10,420 nucleotides of DNA from JBDTGE01 sp050742975 (GCA_050742975.1 JBOGDQ010000027.1:1-10420); one strand, 5' to 3'. Counted from the first letter of the stretch, positions 1 through 5,916 are shown. Notes: a model not told the origin generated them from the letters alone. Translations and numbers: made by a program.

Positions 1-545
1 ACCTGAACCTGTACGCCGAGTTCCGCCGGGTTACCGAGGTCGAGCGGGAGTCCATCAACGATGACGTGATCTTCGAGATCGAATTGATCAAGCAGGTCGA
101 GGTCAACGTCGACTACATCCTGCTGCTCGTCCAGAAGCACCTGACCGAGCACGGCCCAGGCCAGGACCAGGAGATCCGCGCCGCGATCAGCCGTGCGATC
201 GACTCCAGCCCCACGCTGCGGAACAAGAAGGACCTCATCGAGAAGTTCGTCGACTCCCTCACCGTCGACGCAGACGTCGACGAGAGCTGGCGCGCCTACG
301 TCCAGGCCAAACGGGTCGAGGAGCTGGACCAGATCATCGCCGAGGAGAACCTCAAGCCTGCCGAGACTCGGGCCTTCGTCGACAACGCCTTCCGCGACGG
401 CGTGATCCCGTCAACCGGCACGGCGATCACCAAGATCCTGCCGCCCGCCTCACGCTTCTCGGCCGGCAACGCACACGCACTCAACAAGCAGACCGTCCTC
501 GACAAGCTCGCTGCCTTCTTCGACCGCTTCTTCGGCCTCACGTAG
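1..545 (+). CDS. hsdR: Type I restriction enzyme R subunit (HsdR), C-terminal part
   Basis: The reading frame is open from the left edge (first full codon at 3) to TAG at 543-545, about 180 residues, so the true start lies outside the window. HsdR is the ATP-dependent translocase and nuclease subunit of the cytoplasmic HsdRMS complex, which cuts unmodified foreign DNA. This piece is the helical C-terminal domain that docks HsdR on the methyltransferase core, downstream of the PD-(D/E)XK nuclease and the two helicase domains. Diagnostic strings are ESINDDVIFEIELIKQVEVN near the start, RAIDSSPTLRNKKDLIEKF in the middle, LKPAETRAFVDNAFRDG, and the terminal LDKLAAFFDRFFGL. The frame looks intact. 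hsdM and hsdS would be expected upstream, outside the window. A GTG at 66 is only an internal codon. Family assignment is very secure; whether the full gene is intact cannot be judged. Confidence 0.93.
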   Translation, partial: LNLYAEFRRVTEVERESINDDVIFEIELIKQVEVNVDYILLLVQKHLTEHGPGQDQEIRAAISRAIDSSPTLRNKKDLIEKFVDSLTVDADVDESWRAYVQAKRVEELDQIIAEENLKPAETRAFVDNAFRDGVIPSTGTAITKILPPASRFSAGNAHALNKQTVLDKLAAFFDRFFGLT

Positions 546-871
546 AAGCGGAACTTAGATGGCCTCTTGGGGCCGCGCGGCTCGGCGCAGAAATCCCGGT
601 ATTTGCTGGGCTAGATGCGCTTGATGGCGACGGTTGCAACCAGCCTGTCCCGAATATTTTGCGGACTGGCTGCGGACTGAACGAGATCAACAATCGCGCA
701 GGAAGTCGCGTACCAGCAGACGCGGACGCCCCGCCAATGGGGGGACCGGCAGGCCTTCGATGTGGACGCGGGTTGGCGAAGACCTCAAAGTCGCGAGCGT
801 CAAGTCGAGCGTGACGATCTCGAACATTGGCCCGGCCAACCCTGCATGGCCCGGATGAATACGATGCACAC
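546..871. other. Intergenic stretch between hsdR and the TIR gene
   Basis: No convincing gene is seen on either strand. Short frames exist, but their codon use does not look coding. A weak hairpin (GGCC, 6-base loop, GGCC; 561-574) just after the hsdR stop could help termination but lacks a U tract. The octamer GCGGACTG occurs twice, at 661-668 and 672-679. The gap separates hsdR from the TIR gene, so the two are unlikely to be co-translated. Confidence 0.5.
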
Positions 872-899
872 GCTGTATGTCACGAATATCGTGTACAGC
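872..899 (+). promoter_or_regulatory. Inverted repeat just upstream of the TIR gene start
   Basis: The arms are GCTGTA-TGT-CACGA (872-885) and TCGTG-TACAGC (889-899), separated by ATA. All 11 bases of the right arm pair with the left arm if the three bases TGT (878-880) bulge out. The repeat ends 7 bases before the preferred ATG at 907. It could be a repressor operator or, in the transcript, a hairpin next to the start codon that limits translation. Its position is seen; its role is inferred. Confidence 0.5.
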
Positions 900-906
900 C
901 GAAAGC

Positions 907-2043
907 ATGGCCGAAGACGCCTCGACCCAGACACCCACCGCCGCCAAGAAGTCCCGCATCAGCCAGGCCGACGTGCCGTCGATCAGCCTGGAAAAGGCGC
1001 GACGGGTACCGGCGGCGATCGCGGACAACTACGCGTCACACCCGACACGCCCTCTGGACGTAGGTTCAGCGTTGGACATGTCGCCAACCTCGGGACCGTT
1101 CCGAGTGCTGTGTGGGGCCGCTGTCGGATACGGCCTGACCGACGGTGGACCTAACGCGACGGAAATCAGCTTGTCCACGCTCGGCAAGCGGGTCGTCACG
1201 CCGACCGAAGTCAACGACGATGTTCGCGCCTTGCGTGAGGCCGCGTTGAAGCCGACAGTCGCCAGCCAGTTCTACAACAAGTACGACGGTTCCCCGCTGC
1301 CCCCGAAGAACATTGCGCAGAACGTGTTGGCGACCTTCGCGGTTCCGACGGATCGAACCGGCGACGTTTACGACCTCCTACTCGAGAATGCTCGCTACGT
1401 AGGGTTCCTCAAGACGATCAAGGACAAGGATTACATCGACGTCGGTGGCCCGCTCGCGGCGATGACGGCCTCTTCGGCCAACTCTTCAGACGAGGTTGCG
1501 GTCGATGACCTCGATGACGTCGATGACACGGACCAGAGCCCCTCGAACACCCCGCTCACTCCTGCTCAGCAACCGCCTCTGCCTCCGGCGACTCAACTGC
1601 CCACGAAGAACGCGATCTTCGTGGGACACGGCGGCAACAAGAAGCCGATGGAGCAGCTGATCAAGATTCTCAACGAATACGGCATCCCGCATAAGGAAGC
1701 CGTCGATGAGCCAAACCGTGCTCGGCCGATCCCTCAGAAGGTCGCCGAGACCATGCGGGACTGCGGCGCTGCGATCCTCGTGTTCACTGCGGACAAGGAG
1801 TACTTCGATGCGGACAGAAACAGCATTTGGCGCCCGAGCGAGAACGTGTCGCACGAACTTGGGGCCGCTTCGGTGCTTTACGGCGAGCGGATTGTCGTGT
1901 TCAAGGAGAAGGGCATCGAGCTGCCGTCAAATTTCAGCAGTGTCGGCTACATCGAGTTCGAGAAGGACAAGCTCAGCGACAAGGGCATCGAGCTCTTCCG
2001 TGAGTTGGTCAGCATGAAGATCCTTAGTGTGTCGGTTGCGTAG
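907..2043 (+). CDS. TIR-like domain protein, candidate NAD-consuming defence effector
   Basis: The product has 378 residues from ATG 907. An in-frame ATG at 877 lies inside the inverted repeat 872-899, so 907 is preferred, though neither start has a good ribosome site. Residues about 18-180 form an unrecognised, probably winged-helix-like part with strings such as RVLCGAAVGYGLTDGG and YDLLLENARYVGFL. Residues about 190-235 are a disordered linker, first acidic (DDLDDVDDTD), then proline-rich. Residues 236 to the end match the TIR-like 'predicted nucleotide-binding' family (Pfam PF10137): IFVGHGGNKKPMEQLIK, then EPNRARPIPQKV, then AAILVFTADKEYF, then ENVSHELGAASVLYGERIVVF, then LPSNFSSVGYIEFE. 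The Glu in SHELG is the likely catalytic Glu of NADase TIRs. Such domains degrade or bind NAD in antiphage systems (CBASS-like, Pycsar-like, Thoeris-like). No cyclase or other partner is visible, so it may act alone, sensing through its N-terminus. Family call fairly firm; defence role inferred from the domain and from hsdR next door. Confidence 0.82.
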   Translation: MAEDASTQTPTAAKKSRISQADVPSISLEKARRVPAAIADNYASHPTRPLDVGSALDMSPTSGPFRVLCGAAVGYGLTDGGPNATEISLSTLGKRVVTPTEVNDDVRALREAALKPTVASQFYNKYDGSPLPPKNIAQNVLATFAVPTDRTGDVYDLLLENARYVGFLKTIKDKDYIDVGGPLAAMTASSANSSDEVAVDDLDDVDDTDQSPSNTPLTPAQQPPLPPATQLPTKNAIFVGHGGNKKPMEQLIKILNEYGIPHKEAVDEPNRARPIPQKVAETMRDCGAAILVFTADKEYFDADRNSIWRPSENVSHELGAASVLYGERIVVFKEKGIELPSNFSSVGYIEFEKDKLSDKGIELFRELVSMKILSVSVA

Positions 2044-2479
2044 TCCTACGCGACGTGCTGTTGTCAGGCGGCAGCACCGATTGCCTCGCACACCATCGGG
2101 TTGGGCCTGGGGTCCCTGGTCGGAACGCTGATCAGTCGACTGCAATTGACCGGACCGCGGCCAGGGCGCGACGACCCCGTCGATGCCCGGGCCTCGCGAC
2201 CTGATGCGGCAGCCATCGTTCCCTGCCCTGACACAGCGCGGGAGTCGGCGTCCCGCCGAGCTCGACGGAGCTTTGGGAGACAAACGCATCCGAACCGCAG
2301 ACGCGTGAGCCCCGGATGGTTCTCGCATGCAGGCTCCGACCCGGCGCGCACCGAAAACCCAGCCGGCCTGAGCCGCACCCGCGCCTTCGCCTCCTGCACA
2401 CCCGCCCTCTGCCTCGACACACCTGGTGCATTTCGAGCCGCGACTACGCCAGGCTCTGGACTTGCGAGGCGCCGGCGAG
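2044..2479. other. 436-base stretch without a recognised gene
   Basis: Frames are open on both strands for 100 residues or more, as expected of high-GC DNA, but none gives a recognisable protein or has a ribosome site. One + strand frame contains a hydrophobic run (TIGLGLGSLVGTLISRLQL, near 2095) that might be a relic of a membrane protein. A small hairpin, AGCTC-GACG-GAGCT, lies near 2258-2276. It separates the ends of two convergent transcription units (TIR gene on +, hepT on -). Confidence 0.4.
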
Positions 2480-2845
2480 TCAGTCCGACCGATCGTCAGG
2501 CTCGTCGTCAGCGGTCGCGATGAGTTCGGCGATAGCGTTGGCGAGGGGTTCAAGTTCGTCGCGGACGATCTCTTCGATCAGGGAGCCGTCGACGCGGAAG
2601 TACTCATGGATGACGATGTTCCTTAAGCCGGCGATGCTCATCCACGGCGTGTTCGGCTCCGCAGACTTGACCTCGTCCGGCAGCGAGCGGACGGCTTCGC
2701 CGATGACCGCTAGGTTGCGCAGGATCGCGTCGTAGGCCATCGCGACGATCGACTCGTCCTGGTCGTCGAGGTGTTCTCTGTACCGCCGACACCGCTCGAT
2801 AGCGGCGATGATGTCGGCGAACCGCTCGCGGACGTGGCGGCTCAC
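2480..2845 (-). CDS. hepT: HepT-like HEPN ribonuclease toxin (DUF86)
   Basis: This 121-residue protein, starting GTG at 2845, is of the usual length for HepT. The family is an all-helical HEPN RNase that cuts tRNA or mRNA and is the toxin of HEPN/MNT modules. The active-site motif R-X4-H-X-Y is complete: R75, H80 and Y82 in LRNIVIHEYF. In characterised HepT proteins the Tyr is AMPylated by the partner MntA, which switches the toxin off. Other family landmarks are AYDAILRNLAVIGEAVRSLP (about 38-56) and the PWMSIAGLRN lead-in. The gene is second in the operon: its GTG overlaps the mntA TGA in a GTGA box, a 4-base overlap that implies translational coupling. The tail (TADDEPDDRSD) is acidic. The frame is intact with all catalytic residues, so the module looks functional. 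Confidence 0.93.
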   Translation of the reverse strand: MSRHVRERFADIIAAIERCRRYREHLDDQDESIVAMAYDAILRNLAVIGEAVRSLPDEVKSAEPNTPWMSIAGLRNIVIHEYFRVDGSLIEEIVRDELEPLANAIAELIATADDEPDDRSD

Positions 2846-3165
2846 AGTGGAACGAGGTCACGCCGGACGGAAGCGGAGACGCCGTCTCGCAGAAGCGCTT
2901 CGGTGACGACGTCGACCCGCACGCCGAGCAAAATGCTCAGCTCCTCGGAGATTCCGGCCACCCGCATCAGTGCGTTTCCCGCGTCGCGGTCGAGGTCGAC
3001 TAGCAGGTCGATGTCGCTGCCGTCGACGGCGTCGCCGCGGGCGACGGAGCCGAACAGGCGGGGGGTGGTGGCGCTGTAGCGGCGGAGCACATCGTCGATT
3101 TGCGGACGGCGTCCTGCGAGGAGGGCACGCAGCCCGGCGGCGGCGTCGACTGCCGGTGACGACAT
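2842..3165 (-). CDS. mntA: MntA-type minimal nucleotidyltransferase antitoxin
   Basis: This 107-residue protein starts at ATG 3165. A strong Shine-Dalgarno (AAGGAAGG, seven bases before the ATG on the minus strand) fixes this start over an upstream in-frame start at 3240. MntA belongs to the DNA polymerase beta-like nucleotidyltransferases and acts in the cytoplasm as antitoxin by transferring AMP to the Tyr of HepT. The signature is present: G39-S40, ten residues, then D51-I-D53 (GSVARGDAVDGSDIDLLVD), and a third acidic residue D85 in GVRVDVVT. The gene comes first and overlaps hepT by 4 bases. A TACACT (-10-like) box lies on the minus strand at 3204-3199, flanked by an inverted repeat (3212-3257) that could mediate autoregulation. 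Function is highly secure by motif and neighbour. Confidence 0.93.
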   Translation of the reverse strand: MSSPAVDAAAGLRALLAGRRPQIDDVLRRYSATTPRLFGSVARGDAVDGSDIDLLVDLDRDAGNALMRVAGISEELSILLGVRVDVVTEALLRDGVSASVRRDLVPL

Positions 3166-3211
3166 GATCCGTCCTTCCTTGTTCTCGGCGACGAGTCCAG
3201 TGTAGGTATCG

Positions 3212-3257
3212 GACCGTGAATGGACATGATCACGTGGCATAGGGGCGTGTCACGGTC
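3212..3257. promoter_or_regulatory. Inverted repeat in the mntA promoter region
   Basis: GACCGTGA (3212-3219) and TCACGGTC (3250-3257) are perfect 8-base inverted arms with 30 bases between them. The left arm sits between the candidate -10 of mntA (3204-3199, minus strand) and where its -35 would lie. The spacer carries two small palindromes, TGATCA (3227-3232) and CACGTG (3231-3236). A plausible operator for the hepT-mntA operon; the role is inferred. Confidence 0.4.
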
Positions 3258-3284
3258 GGTGCGTGATGGGTCTGCACAAGCTGT

Positions 3285-3319
3285 CTGCCGGGGACGGGTA
3301 TACGTACCTGACCCGGCAG
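3285..3319. repeat. Nested inverted repeat between divergent TA transcription units
   Basis: The outer arms CTGCCGGG (3285-3292) and CCCGGCAG (3312-3319) are perfect, with a 19-base middle that contains its own small repeat, GGTA-TACG-TACC (3297-3308). It lies between mntA (leftward) and the RelE/ParE-like gene (rightward). It could be a cruciform, an operator, or a hairpin in a leader RNA. There is no U tract on either side, so it is not a classical terminator. Confidence 0.45.
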
Positions 3320-3374
3320 GTCGCGGCCGCCGATGACGCTCGCTTCGTTCGTCGAACCCGTCGCACTGGTTGGA

Positions 3375-3387
3375 TAGCGTTGGCGTC
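3375..3387 (+). promoter_or_regulatory. Leaderless -10 box before the RelE/ParE-like gene
   Basis: TAGCGT (3375-3380) fits the actinobacterial TANNNT -10 and ends seven bases before GTG 3388, so transcription would begin at or beside the start codon. No Shine-Dalgarno is present. The same box at the same spacing precedes the GNAT gene at 5930. A short palindrome GTTCG-T-CGAAC (3347-3357) overlaps the -35 region. Confidence 0.6.
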
Positions 3388-3789
3388 GTGGCAAAGAAGA
3401 AGCAGGCAGGACACGACGCGGTCGCTCCGAAGCCGGACGACCCGTACGAGATTGCGTACTTCCGTCGGCACCGCGACGACGATGCCACCCAGGTCGCGCC
3501 CGGACAGCAGTTCCTCGCGAGCGTGCCGTCGGCGATCGCTGCTCGAATCCGCGCGGTGGTCATCGCCGTCGCGAAGGCGCCCCCGCATAAGGTCGCAGGC
3601 GCCGGCAATCGCACCCACTACCGGCTGTTTTGCCTGCTCGATACCAAGGCGCAAGGGCAGGGCCCGCTGCTGGTGATCATCGACGGCGCATCCAAGCCGT
3701 TCCGGACCGAGCTACCGCAGAAGGTCTACGACCGGGTGAGCGCACTACGGGACGAATACCTCAAGCGTTCGAAGCGTTCGCTCGTCTGA
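3388..3789 (+). CDS. RelE/ParE (Gp49-like) family toxin-like protein, possibly internally shortened
   Basis: The protein has 133 residues from GTG 3388. This start is chosen because of the -10 box seven bases upstream; an in-frame TTG at 3370 would lie before that box. After a Lys-rich start come DPYEIAYFRRHRDDDA, FLASVPSAIAARIRAVVIAV, then HYRLFCLLD, PLLVIIDGASKPFRTELP and a helical end, VYDRVSALRDEYLKR. This is the order seen in Gp49/HigB-like ribosome-dependent mRNA interferases common in actinobacteria. From memory of that family, a segment of about 20 residues resembling 'WEAMHGDMTGWFEVRV' normally lies between the 'AAPP...GGG' turn and 'HYRLFC'. Here the turn (VAGAGN) runs straight into RTHYRLFC, so a core strand may be missing and the toxin may be inactive. 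The gene converges on the XRE gene with 3 bases between stops, which is unusual for a TA pair. Confidence 0.7.
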   Translation: MAKKKQAGHDAVAPKPDDPYEIAYFRRHRDDDATQVAPGQQFLASVPSAIAARIRAVVIAVAKAPPHKVAGAGNRTHYRLFCLLDTKAQGQGPLLVIIDGASKPFRTELPQKVYDRVSALRDEYLKRSKRSLV

Positions 3790-3792
3790 TGG

Positions 3793-4146
3793 TCAGCGGA
3801 CCTCGGCCAGTTCCCGAAGCGGCTCGGTGACTGACTCTCGATCTCCCACGCTCATAGGGCGCAGCACGACCTCATAGCCAAGCGCGGCCGCGAGGTCGGT
3901 GATCATGCCCAGCGACGGATTGACCTGTCGGGCGGTCAGCAACCGTCGAACTGCGGCCGGTTGGCGCTCGATGGCACGCGCGAGGTCGGACTTCGAAAGG
4001 CCCTGCTGCTCACGCAGCTCGTCCAGCTCGTTCACTACAGTGTCGATGACGGCGATTCGCCGCGACTCCAGAATGAAGTGACGCCGGTACTCGGGATCGA
4101 CCATCGCGGCTTCGTGGTCGTCCCAGAACACGCTGCGCTTCGACAT
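3793..4146 (-). CDS. XRE-family helix-turn-helix protein, probable antitoxin/repressor
   Basis: The protein has 117 residues from ATG 4146. GGAGGAGG six bases upstream on the minus strand sets this start over a TTG at 4152. The N-terminal part (MSKRSVFWDDHEAAMVDPEY, then HFILESRRIAVIDTVVNELDEL) is helical. The HTH follows at about 51-90: QGLSKSDLARAIERQPAAVR, then RLLTARQVNPSLGMITDLAAALGYEVVLRPM, ending in a strand typical of HigA-like antitoxins. The short tail contains RESVTEPLRELAEV. Such proteins bind their own promoter and neutralise a HigB/RelE toxin. The neighbour 3388-3789 is such a toxin-like protein but on the facing strand, so the two are not one operon. A perfect palindrome at 4176-4193 upstream is the obvious operator. 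HTH family is secure; pairing with the facing toxin is inferred. Confidence 0.85.
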   Translation of the reverse strand: MSKRSVFWDDHEAAMVDPEYRRHFILESRRIAVIDTVVNELDELREQQGLSKSDLARAIERQPAAVRRLLTARQVNPSLGMITDLAAALGYEVVLRPMSVGDRESVTEPLRELAEVR

Positions 4147-4175
4147 ACCCAACCTCCTCCGAACCTCAACAGCAG

Positions 4176-4193
4176 CGTAACACAGGGGTTACG
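4176..4193. promoter_or_regulatory. Palindromic operator upstream of the XRE gene
   Basis: CGTAAC (4176-4181) and GTTACG (4188-4193) are perfect inverted arms with a six-base spacer, 30 bases above the start codon and touching a TACGCT (-10-like) box on the minus strand. The form fits a dimeric HTH repressor site, so autoregulation by the XRE protein is likely. It also overlaps the very 3' end of the recombinase remnant (stop at 4191-4189). Confidence 0.55.
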
Positions 4194-4690
4194 TCTCCGA
4201 TTCCCGGCTACGCGCTTGGCGCCAGACGATGTCGATGTCGTCGGGGTTGAAATGCGGGCCGTGACGATGGCTTGATCGTGATGCGCTCGATGATCTCCGA
4301 CAGGATCAGCCGCTTGCGTTCGTTCGAGACGTCGGTCGACTCCAACTCGGCGATCTGGGTCTCGCGCGAGGGGAGTTGTCGAATGTTCTCGCCTTCGGCG
4401 GCCGCGGCGCGCGCCGAGTCGATGCGTGCGTTGAGCTCGGCGAGCGTGGCGTAGAAGTCCTCGTCGTTGATCTGGCCGCTGCTCCATGCGGTGCGCAGAC
4501 CCGCCTTACGTGCCTGCAGACCCTCAAGGTCGCCGGCCTGCACAGCGCGCTCGGCACCCGCTCGGCGTGGACGGACGTTCTCCCGTTTGAGGTAGTCGAT
4601 CGCGAGTGCGACGACAAGGCGGTCGACCTTGTCCGCGTTGCGGCTGACGCCGTTGCAACCGCCGAGGTCCTGGGCCGAACTGCCCGACGT
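4189..4690 (-). pseudogene. Serine recombinase, C-terminal remnant with frameshift
   Basis: Only the distal part of a large serine recombinase is left. It begins in the zinc-ribbon end (LGGCNGVSRNADKVDRLVVA, near 4670), passes the coiled-coil region (LQARKAGLRTAWSSGQINDE, then FYATLAELNARIDSARAAAA), and reaches ILSEIIERITIKPS. The typical end, GPHFNPDDIDIVWRQARS, follows in another frame from 4260, so there is a frameshift near 4260; the shifted frame stops at TAA 4191-4189. The catalytic serine domain and the start of the zinc ribbon are absent: beyond about 4690 the sequence no longer matches. These enzymes integrate and excise phages and mobile islands. The remnant shows that an integrated element was once here and has decayed. 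The family is secure; the exact 5' boundary is approximate. Confidence 0.85.
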
Positions 4691-5075
4691 CGAGATGGCC
4701 GATTTCACGATCGCGACGATGCCCGCGCGGTTCGCCGCGCTGGGCGATGTCCACGCCGGTATCGACGCCGCGGTGTGGTCGATCGGGCCATTGCTGGAGT
4801 GGGCCGAGTGGGACGAGCAGGACCATGGCCTGGGCGATGCCCCCGTACCCGCCCGACTATCCGAAGCAGGCGGGTGGGCCGCCGCGGGTACAGCCGTCCC
4901 GGATGAACAAGGCGATCTGGGCTGGCGCACCCGCGGTGAATTGGGGACGCCGAACCGCACCAGCTCGACTGACACCGCGCAGATCGGCTAGCGCGCACCA
5001 TCTGCGGCTTGAGCGTGCGCGAGCACGCCACTCGGCAGACGAGCGTGCAGGGTGGCAGTGCCAGCCGTATCGGAC
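4691..5075. other. Mosaic of small coding scraps upstream of relB
   Basis: No intact gene is seen. Two + strand pieces have coding-like codon use. From about 4695, MADFTIATMPARFAALGDVH runs on to LLEWAEWDEQD; it weakly recalls the effector-binding GyrI-like fold, and this is not secure. From ATG 4825, MAWAMPPYPPDYPKQAGGPP leads to MNKAIWAGAPAV, as in the proline-rich start of a small actinobacterial membrane protein, and then degenerates. Together with the recombinase end they look like debris of successive insertions and deletions. Confidence 0.4.
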
Positions 5076-5088
5076 TAGAATTCGGACT
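5076..5088 (+). promoter_or_regulatory. Leaderless -10 box before relB
   Basis: TAGAAT (5076-5081) is a close match to the -10 consensus and is followed by exactly seven bases before ATG 5089. No Shine-Dalgarno precedes this ATG. No clear -35 is visible, as is common in mycobacterial promoters. Confidence 0.65.
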
Positions 5089-5376
5089 ATGTCGCAGACA
5101 ATGACGGTAACGGATGTGAAGGCTCGGCTGTCCGAGCTCGTCGCCATGGTGGAGAGTACGCAGGACCACGTTGACATCACCCGCAACGGTGAGCCGGCGG
5201 CCGTCCTGGTCTCGTACGCCGAACTGACCGCGCTGCGAGAGACGATCGCAATCTTGTCCGACCCACGCGCGGTTGAGGACATCCGTGAGGCCGAGGCCGA
5301 CATTGCGGCCGGCGATACGACGAACGCCGACGACCTGCGCGCTGCGATGGTGGCGCGGCGTCCCGCCACCGCGTGA
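5089..5376 (+). CDS. relB: RelB-type antitoxin (Phd/YefM fold)
   Basis: The protein has 95 residues. ATG 5089 is chosen because the -10 box ends seven bases upstream; a second Met at 5101 (MTVTDVKARLSELVAMVEST) is the minimal start of the conserved domain. The fold is the Phd/YefM DNA-binding antitoxin: residues about 5-55 (VKARLSELVAMVE, then DHVDITRNGEPAAVLVSYAE) form the dimer that binds the operator. The C-terminal half (ETIAILSDPRAVEDIREAEA, then DIAAGD) wraps and inhibits the toxin. The pattern, including the IREAxADIAAGD block, is close to M. tuberculosis RelB (Rv1247c). It is the first gene of a two-gene operon and overlaps relE by 4 bases. The antitoxin, alone or with toxin, would repress its own promoter. 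Confidence 0.87.
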   Translation: MSQTMTVTDVKARLSELVAMVESTQDHVDITRNGEPAAVLVSYAELTALRETIAILSDPRAVEDIREAEADIAAGDTTNADDLRAAMVARRPATA

Positions 5377-5648
5377 GCGAGGGCTGGAGCGTCGAGCTAT
5401 CCGGTCCGGCTCATCGGGCTCTGGAACGCGAGCTTCCCGAGGCTGTTGCGTGGGCGGCGTACACCTTCATCACCGACCGGTTGCCGAGGAACCCGTATCG
5501 ACTCGGCGGAGAGCTTGCCGCACCGTACGAAGGCTGCCGATCTGCTCATCTGGGCACCTACCGCGTCGTGTACCGGATCGATGCCGCCAGCAAGACGATC
5601 TACGTCCTCTCGGTACGACTCCGCGGCGATGTCTACGGGGTGCGCTGA
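5373..5648 (+). CDS. relE: RelE-type mRNA interferase toxin
   Basis: The protein has 91 residues from GTG 5373, whose GTGA box overlaps the relB stop, so translation is coupled. RelE enters the ribosomal A site and cuts mRNA; RelB holds it inactive. The RelE/ParE fold is seen in order: WSVELSGPAHRALERELPEA (strand and first helix), VAWAAYTFITDRLPRNPYRL (second helix), then LAAPYEGCRSAHLGTYRVVY and RIDAASKTIYVLSVRLRGDV (the sheet). R and Y of GTYRVVYRID, and the terminal basic strand, are the usual catalytic and RNA-contacting positions. Spacing in NPYRLGGEL and YRVVY fits M. tuberculosis RelE (Rv1246c). The gene is intact and of typical length. A hairpin (5674-5691) follows the stop and may end the operon. 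Confidence in the family is high. Confidence 0.9.
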   Translation: MSEGWSVELSGPAHRALERELPEAVAWAAYTFITDRLPRNPYRLGGELAAPYEGCRSAHLGTYRVVYRIDAASKTIYVLSVRLRGDVYGVR

Positions 5649-5673
5649 CGCCTTGAACGTCGCACCAGCTCGG

Positions 5674-5691
5674 GCCCGTGCGGGCACGGGC
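5674..5691 (+). terminator. Hairpin after relE, possible terminator
   Basis: GCCCGTGC and GCACGGGC pair perfectly over eight bases around a two-base centre (a four-base loop is more realistic). It lies 26 bases after the relE stop. There is no U tract, as is usual for actinobacterial terminators, so the role is probable only. Confidence 0.45.
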
Positions 5692-5916
5692 AGCGGCGTG
5701 ATCGAATGCTTCGAGAGTGCGGTGCGAATCGTAGGCGACTGCATACTCATGCAGAACTTCCATCGCTGTCCACGTCGAGCGACCGACGTGAACCTTCACG
5801 TTGGCGCTCCTCGTCGATGGCCGCAACTGGCGCGCGCAAGCGGATCCCCAACTGCTACGCGGATCGGTTCCTGAGCGTGAGTCGGGCGTTGTAGCGTCAG
5901 TGTGCGGCAGCCTGGA
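5692..5916. other. Gap between relE and the GNAT gene
   Basis: No supported gene. On the minus strand, near 5800-5655, a frame reads VKVHVGRSTWTAMEVLHEYA and onward, with protein-like composition but middling third-position GC and no start signal. It may be a relic of a small gene. The + strand end of the gap holds the GNAT promoter. Confidence 0.35.

Noticed and set aside
561..574. GGCC-N6-GGCC as hsdR terminator
   Set aside because: Only four base pairs and no U tract; too weak to list as a terminator.
844..912. GCATGGCC at 844 and 905 as direct-repeat attachment or target-site duplication
   Set aside because: Eight bases in GC-rich DNA only 61 bases apart, with no element between them; probably chance.
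687..1028. 113-codon minus-strand frame over the hsdR-TIR gap and the TIR start
   Set aside because: Runs antisense into a well-supported gene, has no ribosome site and no recognisable protein pattern.
2100..2480. tRNA or structured RNA gene in the gap before hepT
   Set aside because: No cloverleaf or T-loop-like string found by eye on either strand.
1927..2553. 208-codon minus-strand frame downstream of the TIR gene
   Set aside because: Arg/Ser/Gly-rich shadow composition, overlaps two supported genes, no motif.
5655..5800. Minus-strand frame with VKVHVGRSTWTAMEVLHEYA
   Set aside because: Protein-like in places but third-position GC is low for this genome and there is no start signal; mentioned only as a possible relic.
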